DNA of 64,000 bases, from positions 1,989,001-2,053,000 of the forward strand of contig NZ_VISI01000002.1 of the NCBI RefSeq assembly GCF_007827365.1. The letters are read 5' to 3'. Numbering within the stretch: the first letter of the stretch is position 1; the number at the start of each line of letters is the position of its first letter. Shown one piece after another: positions 46,436 through 54,807 of the stretch. The DNA is from Olleya sp. Hel_I_94. GTDB lineage: Bacteria > Bacteroidota > Bacteroidia > Flavobacteriales > Flavobacteriaceae. A program made the translations under genes and the position numbers. The notes under the pieces are model-generated. The model did not search any database, had not been told where the DNA came from, and saw only the letters and a program-made list of their open reading frames with translations.

Positions 46436-47722
46436 TCAAGGCTTTTTAACTAGTAAATTAGTAAAAATAAATCCTAAAAGTGCTGGTAAAACCCATCCTA
46501 AACTATATTGAGCAAAAGGAATTAAGCTGACCACGTTTGATAAATTTTTTGAAGGACTTATAACACCTACAACATCAGGAATACTAAACACAAACGTCAA
46601 TAATACAACAACCCTAAAAACTAAAGCTGTAGCATATTTATTTGGTATTGCATTTAGAATGATTAATACAATAGTTATTGGGTAAATAAATAAAAGTATA
46701 GGCAAAGCAATAACTATAATGGTATTAAAATCTAATTGTCCAACCACAACACCAAACACACTAGCAATTATTGCTGTTACCACATAAACCGTCTGAGAGT
46801 TATTTATTAACCCTTTAAAATAATCTGCAGTACCTGTTACAATACCAACAGCTGTTGTAAAACAAGCTAACGCAATTAAAACACTTAGCACTGCATATCC
46901 AAAACCACCTAAAGCCTTGACACTAATACCTGTTAATAGGTTAGCACGTTGCATGTCGTTGTTTAAACTACTATTAATATCAATTTCGGTTCCATATGAA
47001 GCACCAACTGCAATTAATCCTGCATAAATTATAAACAAACCAAAACCAGCAATTAACCCTGATTTTTTAATCAGGTCCTTTTTAGCTTCAAAAGTAGCGT
47101 CAGTTTTAATATTAATTGAGATAATAATAACTGCTCCAACAACTACTGCTGCAATAGCATCAAAAGTTTGATACCCTTCTAAAATACCAGCAACAATTGG
47201 AGTATCCATTTGCGTTGGGTTAGTTACCATTTGTGCGGAATACAACCCAATACCAATAACCAACAGCAACATAATTACTATAAAAGGCGTTAGATACTTA
47301 CCTATTATGTTTAATATTTTAGAACGATTTAAAGCAAAAACCAATACTAAGATAAAGTACACACTACTAGTTAATAAAGGGGAAGTACCAAAATTTGGAT
47401 GTATTGCAATCTCATGTGTTGCTGCTGCTGTACGTGGTGACGGAATAGCTACTGCAATAAGATAAATTAAAACACAATAAATAAAACTAAATATTGGAGA
47501 CACTTTTTTACCAAAGTCATATAAAGTCCCTTGTAGTTTAGCATGCGCATAAATACCAAAAATAGGTATTACTACTGCTGTTATAACAAAACCTAAGGTT
47601 ACCCAAAACCAATTCTGACCAGCATTATAACCTAAAAGTGGAGGCAACAATAAATTTCCTGCTCCAAAAAAAAGCGAAAATAATGCAAAGCTTGTTATTA
47701 AAAGATCTTTAGTCTTATTCAA
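46436..47722 (-). CDS. brnQ: Branched-chain amino acid transporter BrnQ
   Basis: 428 residues with about 12 transmembrane helices; a Na+ or H+ symporter of Leu, Ile and Val in the LIVCS family. The N-terminus FALFSLFFGAGNLLLPPLLGYNAG is the family signature. The start is TTG at 47720-47722, two bases after the TAA of the serine hydrolase gene, and gives MNKTKDLLITSFAL as expected for the family. No ATG gives a better start. Translational coupling with the hydrolase gene is likely. Confidence 0.9.
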   Translation of the reverse strand: MNKTKDLLITSFALFSLFFGAGNLLLPPLLGYNAGQNWFWVTLGFVITAVVIPIFGIYAHAKLQGTLYDFGKKVSPIFSFIYCVLIYLIAVAIPSPRTAAATHEIAIHPNFGTSPLLTSSVYFILVLVFALNRSKILNIIGKYLTPFIVIMLLLVIGIGLYSAQMVTNPTQMDTPIVAGILEGYQTFDAIAAVVVGAVIIISINIKTDATFEAKKDLIKKSGLIAGFGLFIIYAGLIAVGASYGTEIDINSSLNNDMQRANLLTGISVKALGGFGYAVLSVLIALACFTTAVGIVTGTADYFKGLINNSQTVYVVTAIIASVFGVVVGQLDFNTIIVIALPILLFIYPITIVLIILNAIPNKYATALVFRVVVLLTFVFSIPDVVGVISPSKNLSNVVSLIPFAQYSLGWVLPALLGFIFTNLLVKKP

Positions 47723-47724
47723 AA

Positions 47725-49272
47725 TTAGTCTTGCTTAATTAATTTTAAATCTTCAAAATCAAAACTAAAATCTGTTACAGGAGCAATTGGTTTTAATGTT
47801 GCGCTTACCGCTTTAGCTTTTTCGTTAAAACTAAATTGCATAAAACAATCTGCATCGTAACTCCTATTATCCCATTTAACAATATAAGTAGTTGCATTGT
47901 ATGGTAACACGCTCCCTTTTAATGTATTAGATTTCTCTGAAGTAATTCGCAAATCATTTCCACTTTGTGTAATACTAACATTTCCAAACCAAGCATCAGT
48001 ATAAGTACCTGTAATAGCAGATCCATCTATAGTTTTACTACTATTTTTCATTTTAGCTACCTGATTAAAAACTACAGTTTTAAGACTATCGTTATATTGG
48101 TACCATTCCTTATTATTTTGACCTAATTTTTCTAACCATTTACGGTCTTCATAACCTAAATAACTATCTTTAATGGTATTAGTAATAGTATTAAAAGCCG
48201 AACCATTCATCTGATTAGTTAATACTACAATTGCTAAATCTAAATCCGGAATCATAGTAAATTGCGTCACTGTTCCCAACAATCCTCCAGTGTGATATAC
48301 TTGCTTATAACCACCTTTTACGTCTGTTACAAACCAACCTAAACCGTAACCTCTAAAATTAGAATCGTAACTATCATTAGCACTTACTTTTAAAGGTGTT
48401 TGCAATTGCCAAAGTTCATTAAACTGTTTTTCGCTAAGCAAACGTTCCCCATTTTTAGTTACAGCATCATTCATTAAAAACTGAGCCCAAGTCAACATAT
48501 CATCCACATTACTAACAATACCTCCAGCTGGATTTGCAGTCGGACTCCAATCATGCGGAATTTGCACTAATTTACCATCTGCTAATGTATGTGCTTCAAT
48601 AATATTAGATTTATCAGTCACACGATTGTAAGACGCTTTACTGTTAATCATCCCTACAGGTTTCATAATTTTGGTTTCAATAAATTCTTCCCAAGACAAA
48701 CCACTTACACGTTTTAAAACTTCTCCAGCAATAATAAACATGTTGTTATTGTAAGCAAATTGACTTCTAAAAGAGCTTTCTGTCTCCAAATGTTGTACAT
48801 TTTTAATAACGTCTTCCACCTTAAAACTAGCTTCCGGAAAAAACATTAAATCTCCTGCACCAAGTCCCATTCCACTTCTATGCGTAACTAAATCTCTAAC
48901 CGTAAACTGTTCTGTTACCCAAGCATCTTGTAGTTTAAATTCTGGAATATGTTGTCTAACTTTATCATCCCAATTAAGCTTACCCTCATCCACCATCATA
49001 GCTAATGCAAAACAGGTAAACCCTTTACTATTGGAAGCTACACCAACCAAAGTACTTTTATCCATTGCTTTTTTATTAGATAAAGCACGCACGCCATGTC
49101 CTTTAGCATACACTACTTTACCATCTTTAATTATACCAACAGATATTCCAGGAACATCAAAGGTTTTCAAGGTGTTTTCAACAAGTTGGTCTAGCTTATC
49201 TTCCTCAATTTGAGCAGATAGTGTCATGCATGTTAAAAAAGCAAAAGTGTAAAGAATTGTATTTAATCTCAT
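47725..49272 (-). CDS. Class C beta-lactamase-like serine hydrolase
   Basis: 515 residues from the ATG at 49270-49272, which begins a signal peptide (MRLNTILYTF, ending TLSAQ). A frame extending to 49323 is rejected because a TTG-18-TATATTTG promoter lies inside the extension. The serine hydrolase motifs are SNSK (SxxK), YNN (YxN) and HTG in YHTGGLLG. After the catalytic domain come about 100 residues of a C-terminal beta domain (DUF3471-like). It acts in the periplasm or outside as peptidase, esterase or beta-lactamase; the substrate is unclear. First gene of an operon with brnQ. Confidence 0.9.
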   Translation of the reverse strand: MRLNTILYTFAFLTCMTLSAQIEEDKLDQLVENTLKTFDVPGISVGIIKDGKVVYAKGHGVRALSNKKAMDKSTLVGVASNSKGFTCFALAMMVDEGKLNWDDKVRQHIPEFKLQDAWVTEQFTVRDLVTHRSGMGLGAGDLMFFPEASFKVEDVIKNVQHLETESSFRSQFAYNNNMFIIAGEVLKRVSGLSWEEFIETKIMKPVGMINSKASYNRVTDKSNIIEAHTLADGKLVQIPHDWSPTANPAGGIVSNVDDMLTWAQFLMNDAVTKNGERLLSEKQFNELWQLQTPLKVSANDSYDSNFRGYGLGWFVTDVKGGYKQVYHTGGLLGTVTQFTMIPDLDLAIVVLTNQMNGSAFNTITNTIKDSYLGYEDRKWLEKLGQNNKEWYQYNDSLKTVVFNQVAKMKNSSKTIDGSAITGTYTDAWFGNVSITQSGNDLRITSEKSNTLKGSVLPYNATTYIVKWDNRSYDADCFMQFSFNEKAKAVSATLKPIAPVTDFSFDFEDLKLIKQD

Positions 49273-49299
49273 AATTATATTATTTAGCGTCTTGGCAAT

Positions 49300-49328
49300 C
49301 AAATATAGTAAATACTTACTCAAAACAA
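49300..49328 (-). promoter_or_regulatory. Promoter of the serine hydrolase-brnQ operon
   Basis: On the minus strand TTG (49326-49328), an 18-base spacer and TATATTTG (49300-49307), ending 27 bases before the ATG at 49272. It decides the start of the hydrolase. Confidence 0.75.
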
Positions 49329-49351
49329 CAGACTAAAAACAGTACAAATCT

Positions 49352-49359
49352 TATCTTTG
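49352..49359 (+). promoter_or_regulatory. -7 box (TATCTTTG) of the alpha/beta hydrolase gene
   Basis: TATCTTTG ends 6 bases before the ATG at 49366, so the transcript would be nearly leaderless. No clear TTG lies at 17-21 bases upstream. It is divergent from, and close to, the serine hydrolase promoter. Confidence 0.6.
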
Positions 49360-49365
49360 CAGGCT

Positions 49366-50139
49366 ATGATTTTAACTTACAAAGGGATATCAATTGCCTA
49401 CTCTGTTTCGGGACAAGGTAAAACCGTCACATTATTACATGGTTTTTTAGAAAACAGTACAATGTGGAAAGACACAGTGACATTATTAGAAAAAACACAT
49501 CAAGTTATTACCATAGATTTATTAGGTCATGGCAAAACAGAGTGTTTAGGCTATGTGCATACTATGGAAGACTTTGCAAATGCAATAAACGTCGTGCTGA
49601 CACATTTAAATATTACAAGCACAACACTTATTGGTCATTCCTTAGGTGGTTATGTTGCTTTGGCTTTCGCCGAAATTAAACCAGAACTAATAATAGGGTT
49701 ATGTTTAATGAACTCGACACCATTTTCAGATAGTCAAGAGCGTATCTTACTTCGAAACAGAGCCATTAAAGTCGCAAAATCCAATTATGAAAACCTAGTG
49801 AGTATGTCAATAAGTAATCTGTTTTTTGAAGATAACAGATTACGTTTTGAAAAAGAAATTGAACATATTAAAACCGAAGCTTTAAAAACACCACTGCAAA
49901 GTTACGTTGCCACGCAAGAAGGCATGAAAATAAGAATTGACAGAACTGCTATTTTAGAAAACCTAAACTGTAAAAAGTTAATTATAGCAGGTAAAAACGA
50001 TCCTATTTTATCCAAATCGGACGTACTTCATCTGGAACAATTAAATGGTATTAAAATTACTATTCTAAATGGTGGACACATGTCTCACGTAGAAAATAAA
50101 GAAGAATTCCTACAAGAGATAATGCGTTTTAACGAATAA
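49366..50139 (+). CDS. Alpha/beta hydrolase (MhpC/esterase type)
   Basis: 257 residues from the ATG at 49366; an earlier TTG at 49357 is rejected because it lies in the -7 promoter box. The fold motifs are LLHGFLENSTMW (oxyanion), DLLGHGKTE, the nucleophile elbow GHSLGGYVA, the acid in IIAGKNDPIL and His in GGHMSHVEN. No signal peptide. Possible roles are esterase, lipase or C-C bond hydrolase (MenH-like); no specific one can be claimed. Confidence 0.9.
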   Translation: MILTYKGISIAYSVSGQGKTVTLLHGFLENSTMWKDTVTLLEKTHQVITIDLLGHGKTECLGYVHTMEDFANAINVVLTHLNITSTTLIGHSLGGYVALAFAEIKPELIIGLCLMNSTPFSDSQERILLRNRAIKVAKSNYENLVSMSISNLFFEDNRLRFEKEIEHIKTEALKTPLQSYVATQEGMKIRIDRTAILENLNCKKLIIAGKNDPILSKSDVLHLEQLNGIKITILNGGHMSHVENKEEFLQEIMRFNE

Positions 50140-50249
50140 ATATAGCTTTTTGACTGATTTTTAAAATATTGTTCATATATTCGGAATCGCTATCTATCAG
50201 ATTTCTAAGACCTAACCATAGTTATCTGATTACATAAAGGCCTATAAGT

Positions 50250-50531
50250 ATGAATAACGAACAACAAAAACCATCACTAAAGGGACGTTTATACTGTTCC
50301 GTTTTTGGACACAACTTTAGCGTAAGCAAAAAAGTAACCTATCATATTAAAGAGTATAAGTGCTGTCATTGCAAAAAAGAAATGACTATAAACAGCAAAG
50401 GACACTTAACCGACTTGACACCAAAATATAAAGAAATAAACTCGGTGTTAGAGCGTATTCATCAAAACAAATTAACTAGATATAGCAACAGTCAAATTAT
50501 ACAATCATCTGTTTTAAAAATGACATCTTAG
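50250..50531 (+). CDS. Small Cys/His protein, possibly zinc-binding (DUF1660-like)
   Basis: 93 residues. The Cys and His in YCSVFGHNF and YKCCHCKKEM form a probable zinc-binding knuckle at residues about 16-43; the pattern resembles the small DUF1660-type proteins. The rest is basic and helical. Its stop (TAG) overlaps the thiL stop (TAA, minus strand) by four bases, TTAG. Confidence 0.65.
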   Translation: MNNEQQKPSLKGRLYCSVFGHNFSVSKKVTYHIKEYKCCHCKKEMTINSKGHLTDLTPKYKEINSVLERIHQNKLTRYSNSQIIQSSVLKMTS

Positions 50532-51577
50532 TTAGTTTCAAAACTATTCCAGCCTTGAGCTGTTAGTTGTATTTTTTGATCACCTCTTGTAACTAAATGT
50601 GCACCTGAAGCTTCATCTGTAATATAGCCTATTACAGTTAAATGTGGATTCGCTTTAATTTTAGGAAAATCTTCTTGAGATATGGTCATCAACAACTCAT
50701 AGTCTTCTCCTCCACTTAAAGCAATAGTAGTACTATCCATATTAAACTCTTCGCTAGTAGAAATAACTTGAGGATCTAAAGGTATTTTATTTTCATACAG
50801 ATCACAACCTACTTTACTGGCTTTACATAAGTGTAAAATTTCTGAAGATAAGCCATCACTAATATCAATCATAGCAGTAGGTTTAACTTCTAAATCTTCT
50901 AATAGTTTAACAATGTCTTTTCTTGCTTCAGGCTTTAATTGACGCTCTATTATATACGTGTACCCATCTAAATCAGGTTGATTATTGGGATTCACTTTAA
51001 AAACTTCTTTTTCGCGTTCTAAAACTTGCAAACCTAGATAAGCACCTCCTAAATCTCCAGACACTACTAATAAATCGTTTGGTTTGGCTCCACTTCTGTA
51101 AACCTCTTTACCTGTTTTTACTTGGCCAATTGCAGTCACAGAGATAATTAATCCAGAAGTCGAAGAGGTCGTATCACCTCCAACTAAATCAACATCGTAT
51201 AACTTACAAGCAGTTTGCACGCCAGCGTAAAGCTCTTCTATAGCTTCTAAAGGAAAACGATTAGATACAGCAATGGATACTGTTATTTGAGTCGCCTCTG
51301 CATTCATGGCATAAATATCGGATAAATTGACAATTACCGCTTTGTAACCTAAATGCTTTAAAGGCATGTAGCTTAAATCAAAATGGACACCTTCAACTAA
51401 AAAATCTGTAGACACTACTACTCTATCTTTATCAAATTCTAAAACAGCAGCATCATCACCTATTGCCATAATTGTAGATTTTTGAGTTACCTCAAAACTT
51501 TTAGCTAAATGATCGATTAATCCAAATTCTCCTAATTGGCTTAAATCTGTACGTTGTTGGTTTTTATCTTCTATCAT
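50528..51577 (-). CDS. thiL: Thiamine-monophosphate kinase
   Basis: 349 residues; phosphorylates thiamine monophosphate to the diphosphate, the last step of cofactor synthesis. The start region LGEFGLIDHLAK, the GDDAAV motif, STDFLVEGVHFD, VGGDTTSSTSG and AMIDISDGLSSEI agree with ThiL. No other thiamine genes are in the window. The -7 box sits only 4 bases before the ATG, so the mRNA is probably leaderless. Confidence 0.96.
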   Translation of the reverse strand: MIEDKNQQRTDLSQLGEFGLIDHLAKSFEVTQKSTIMAIGDDAAVLEFDKDRVVVSTDFLVEGVHFDLSYMPLKHLGYKAVIVNLSDIYAMNAEATQITVSIAVSNRFPLEAIEELYAGVQTACKLYDVDLVGGDTTSSTSGLIISVTAIGQVKTGKEVYRSGAKPNDLLVVSGDLGGAYLGLQVLEREKEVFKVNPNNQPDLDGYTYIIERQLKPEARKDIVKLLEDLEVKPTAMIDISDGLSSEILHLCKASKVGCDLYENKIPLDPQVISTSEEFNMDSTTIALSGGEDYELLMTISQEDFPKIKANPHLTVIGYITDEASGAHLVTRGDQKIQLTAQGWNSFETN

Positions 51578-51581
51578 ACTG

Positions 51582-51613
51582 CAAAAATACTAAGCTTAAT
51601 TCAATCTTAACAA
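51582..51613 (-). promoter_or_regulatory. Promoter of thiL (TTG-21-TATTTTTG)
   Basis: On the minus strand TTG (51611-51613), a 21-base spacer and TATTTTTG (51582-51589). Four bases separate the box from the ATG, so little or no leader is possible. No TPP riboswitch can fit in this space. Confidence 0.65.
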
Positions 51614-51751
51614 AAAAAGCATTTAAATTGTTTAATTATCAAAAACAAGAGGCATCAAATGTAATTAATTCATCAATTTAACAAGTTAAAAGTAATTTTT
51701 ATCGCTATTTCTGCTTAATTTGTGTCCAAAAATTATGAATAACTTAACCTA

Positions 51752-53305
51752 ATGAATATTTCAAAAAAATTACTCCTATTTTTATCTTTAGCTACTAGCA
51801 CTTTAATATTTGCGCAAAGTCCATGTGTAGGTGGATTTGCATCGCATACCATTGATGGTGTTACAACTAATTATCCTTGTGATGGTTATGATTTATTATC
51901 TAGAGTTCCAATCTCTACATTAGCTACAACTTTAGGTAATGAAGAAGGAAGTGATATTTGGGGATGGACAGACCCATTAGACAATAAAGAATATGCCATT
52001 ATAGGAACCACTAACAGTACTGCTTTTGTAGATATTAGTGACCCAATAAACCCGATATTTTTAGGTCGAATAGAAACCGTAAACAATAACACATCGTTTT
52101 GGCGTGATGTTAAAGTATACAATAACCATGCTTACATTGTGGCAGATGGTGTTGGTGCTCATGGCATGCAAGTCTTTGACTTAACCATTTTAAGAAATGG
52201 CGTGGATAGCGATTTAACATTTGATGGTCCCCAAGTATTACGATTTACTGGAAATGGAGGCTCTGGCGATTTAACCATTGGAAGTTGCCATAATATTGTT
52301 ATAAATGAATCTGAAGGCATAGCCTATTTAGTTGGTTGTAGTGGAGCTGCAAGTGGAGGACCTGTTTTTGTAGACATTACAAATCCATCAAGCCCTACTG
52401 TAGTTGGTAGTTATGCTGAAAAAGGGTACACACATGACGCACAAGTTATAACCTACAACGGAACAGATAATAACGTAACAAGCCCTACAGTAAGTGGAGT
52501 ATCTAGTTATATTGGACGCGAAATTTTACTAGCTAGTAATGGTGGCTCAAATGACAGAGTTGTATTATTAGATGTTACAGAAAAAAACAATCCTCAGTTT
52601 ATTTCAGAAATCACTTATCCCAACCCAGGTTATGCACATCAAGGTTGGTTTACAGATGATCACAGATATTTTATTTTTGGTGACGAAACAGATGAACAAA
52701 ATTTTGGTTTTGGAACCAGAACATTTGTTTTTGACATGTTAGATTTAGATAATCCAGTATTAATTTCAACTTACGAAGCTTCATTTACAGCAATCGACCA
52801 TAATGGTTATGTTAAAGGCGATAAGTTTTATTTAGCAAATTATAGAGCAGGTTTACGTGTATTGGATATTCCTACTCTAATCTCTACCAACAGCACTAAT
52901 TCAGAAATTGGATATTTTGACACATTTCCTTCTAGTAATAGCGCCAACTTTAATGGAGCTTGGAGTATTTACCCATATTTTTCAAGTGGAAATATTATAG
53001 TGAGTGATATTGAAAGAGGATTATTTGTAGTACGTGCTAGCGATAATCCTTTAAGCACAAAAACTTTTGAATTAGATAACACTATTTCTATATCTCCAAA
53101 TCCAGCTACACAATCTAATGTAACAATTAAAGCGTCAGCTACTATAAACACAGTAGAAGTTTACAATATAATTGGTAAAAATCTAATTTCTAAAAGCAAT
53201 ATTAACACAAATTCATACGTTTTACCTATTCCTAATTTATCCAATGGAATTTATTTGGTAAAAATCAACAATTCTGTTTCCAAAAAACTAATAGTCAACA
53301 ATTAA
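51752..53305 (+). CDS. LVIVD-repeat choice-of-anchor B protein with T9SS sorting domain
   Basis: 517 residues with signal peptide (LIFAQSP). The main domain (about 30-430) holds LVIVD-like repeats, for example IIGTTNSTAFVDISDPINPIFLGRI, HGMQVFDLT and YRAGLRVLDIPTL, which form a beta-propeller. The last about 75 residues (ISISPNPATQSNVTIKA, then NIIGKNLIS, ending SKKLIVNN) are a type A T9SS C-terminal sorting domain. First gene of a five-gene unit with MbnP- and MbnH-like genes; it lies 4 bases before a related lipoprotein gene. Confidence 0.88.
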   Translation: MNISKKLLLFLSLATSTLIFAQSPCVGGFASHTIDGVTTNYPCDGYDLLSRVPISTLATTLGNEEGSDIWGWTDPLDNKEYAIIGTTNSTAFVDISDPINPIFLGRIETVNNNTSFWRDVKVYNNHAYIVADGVGAHGMQVFDLTILRNGVDSDLTFDGPQVLRFTGNGGSGDLTIGSCHNIVINESEGIAYLVGCSGAASGGPVFVDITNPSSPTVVGSYAEKGYTHDAQVITYNGTDNNVTSPTVSGVSSYIGREILLASNGGSNDRVVLLDVTEKNNPQFISEITYPNPGYAHQGWFTDDHRYFIFGDETDEQNFGFGTRTFVFDMLDLDNPVLISTYEASFTAIDHNGYVKGDKFYLANYRAGLRVLDIPTLISTNSTNSEIGYFDTFPSSNSANFNGAWSIYPYFSSGNIIVSDIERGLFVVRASDNPLSTKTFELDNTISISPNPATQSNVTIKASATINTVEVYNIIGKNLISKSNINTNSYVLPIPNLSNGIYLVKINNSVSKKLIVNN

Positions 53306-53309
53306 CACC

Positions 53310-54803
53310 ATGAAAAACATTTCTAAAACAATAAAATCTTTTATGCTTAGCTTAAGCATCCTTTGTTTTTTAATTATATATCAAAGTTGCTCTAAAGATG
53401 ACGAAAACGGGACAGGTACACCTGTTGCAACAATTGCAGATGCTGATCAAGACGGAATAGCAGATAATATTGATAACTGTATTAATATTGCAAACCCTAA
53501 TCAAGAAGATTCTGATAGCGATGGTATTGGAGATGTTTGTGATGACGATTTAGACAATGATGGTATTACTAACGATTTTGATAATTGTCCTTTAACAGCA
53601 AATCCAGATCAATTAGACGAAAACAACAACGGAATTGGAGATGTTTGTGAAACAGAAAACGCACCACTTTATCCATGTATAGATGGTATGGCAGGACCAT
53701 ATCCTTGCAATGGTTACGACCTATTAGGACAAATCAATGTTTTTATATTAAGCGGTAGCAGTAATCAGGAAGGAAGTGACATTTGGGGTTGGACAGATCC
53801 TCTGGATGGTAAAGAATATGCAATTATTGGGTTATCAAACAGTACCGCTTTTGTTGACGTATCGGATCCTATTAACCCAATATTCTTAGGTCGATTAAAC
53901 TCAAGTGCTGGATCAAGCGCCTGGCGAGATGTTAAAACTTATAACAATCATGCGTTTATAGTAGCAGATAATGTTGGATCACATGGTATGCAAGTCTTTG
54001 ATTTAACACGATTAAGAAATGTAATTAATGCACCTCAAAATTTTACTGCAGATGCACTGTTTAATGATGTTGGTAGCTGTCATAATATAGTTATTAACGA
54101 ATCTGAAAGTGTTGCTTACCTAGTAGGTTGCTCCTCAACAAATGGTGGAGGACCTATATTTGTCGATATTAGCGACCCAACTAATCCTGTTAATTTAGGA
54201 GACTATACAGCTGTAGGATATACACATGACGCACAAGTAGTCACTTACTCTGGTCCAGATTTGGATTACACAGGAAAACAAATATATGTAGGTAGTAATG
54301 GTAATACAGATCAAGTTGTAATATTAGACGTTACAGACAAATCCAATGTGATTGAAATAAGTAGCTTCACATATCCACAGACTGCTTATGCGCATCAAGG
54401 TTGGTTTACAGAAGATCAAAAATATTTTATTTTAGGCGACGAACAAGACGAACAAAATTTTGGATTTAACACCAAAACACTAGTTTTTGATTTTACAGAC
54501 TTAGATAATCCAATTGAACACGCCACCTATCTTGGCCCAACTCCAGCAATTGATCATAATGGTTACGTAAAGGGTAACGAATATTATTTAGCTAATTACA
54601 GAGCAGGATTAAGAGTGTTAGACATTTCCAACATAGCATCTACTACTAACTCTATGACAGAAACTGGATATTTTGATACCTATCCATCAAGTAATAGCGC
54701 TGCTTTTAATGGTGTTTGGAGTGTCTATCCGTATTTTGAAAGTGGTAATATAATTATTGGAGATATTGAAGGTGGATTACTTATAGTACGTAAAAGCAAT
54801 TAA
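53310..54803 (+). CDS. LVIVD choice-of-anchor B lipoprotein with calcium-binding TSP3 repeats
   Basis: 497 residues. Lipoprotein with C27 followed by SKDDEN. Residues about 44-110 have thrombospondin type 3 repeats (DADQDGIADNIDNC, then SDSDGIGDVCDDDLDNDGITND), which bind calcium. The rest is an LVIVD-repeat propeller strongly alike to the upstream protein (EGSDIWGWTDPLD, DISDPTNPVNLG and AGLRVLDIS). So it is a paralogue delivered by lipidation instead of T9SS. The acidic run after Cys resembles the surface-lipoprotein export signal. Gaps on both sides are 4 bases. Confidence 0.88.
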   Translation: MKNISKTIKSFMLSLSILCFLIIYQSCSKDDENGTGTPVATIADADQDGIADNIDNCINIANPNQEDSDSDGIGDVCDDDLDNDGITNDFDNCPLTANPDQLDENNNGIGDVCETENAPLYPCIDGMAGPYPCNGYDLLGQINVFILSGSSNQEGSDIWGWTDPLDGKEYAIIGLSNSTAFVDVSDPINPIFLGRLNSSAGSSAWRDVKTYNNHAFIVADNVGSHGMQVFDLTRLRNVINAPQNFTADALFNDVGSCHNIVINESESVAYLVGCSSTNGGGPIFVDISDPTNPVNLGDYTAVGYTHDAQVVTYSGPDLDYTGKQIYVGSNGNTDQVVILDVTDKSNVIEISSFTYPQTAYAHQGWFTEDQKYFILGDEQDEQNFGFNTKTLVFDFTDLDNPIEHATYLGPTPAIDHNGYVKGNEYYLANYRAGLRVLDISNIASTTNSMTETGYFDTYPSSNSAAFNGVWSVYPYFESGNIIIGDIEGGLLIVRKSN

Positions 54804-54807
54804 TTAA

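Noticed and set aside
49273..49323. 17-residue N-terminal extension of the serine hydrolase
   Set aside because: A TTG-18-TATATTTG promoter lies within it and a normal signal peptide begins at 49272.
51582..51751. TPP riboswitch upstream of thiL
   Set aside because: The promoter lies 4 bases before the start codon and leaves no room for an aptamer; no thi-box-like sequence was seen.
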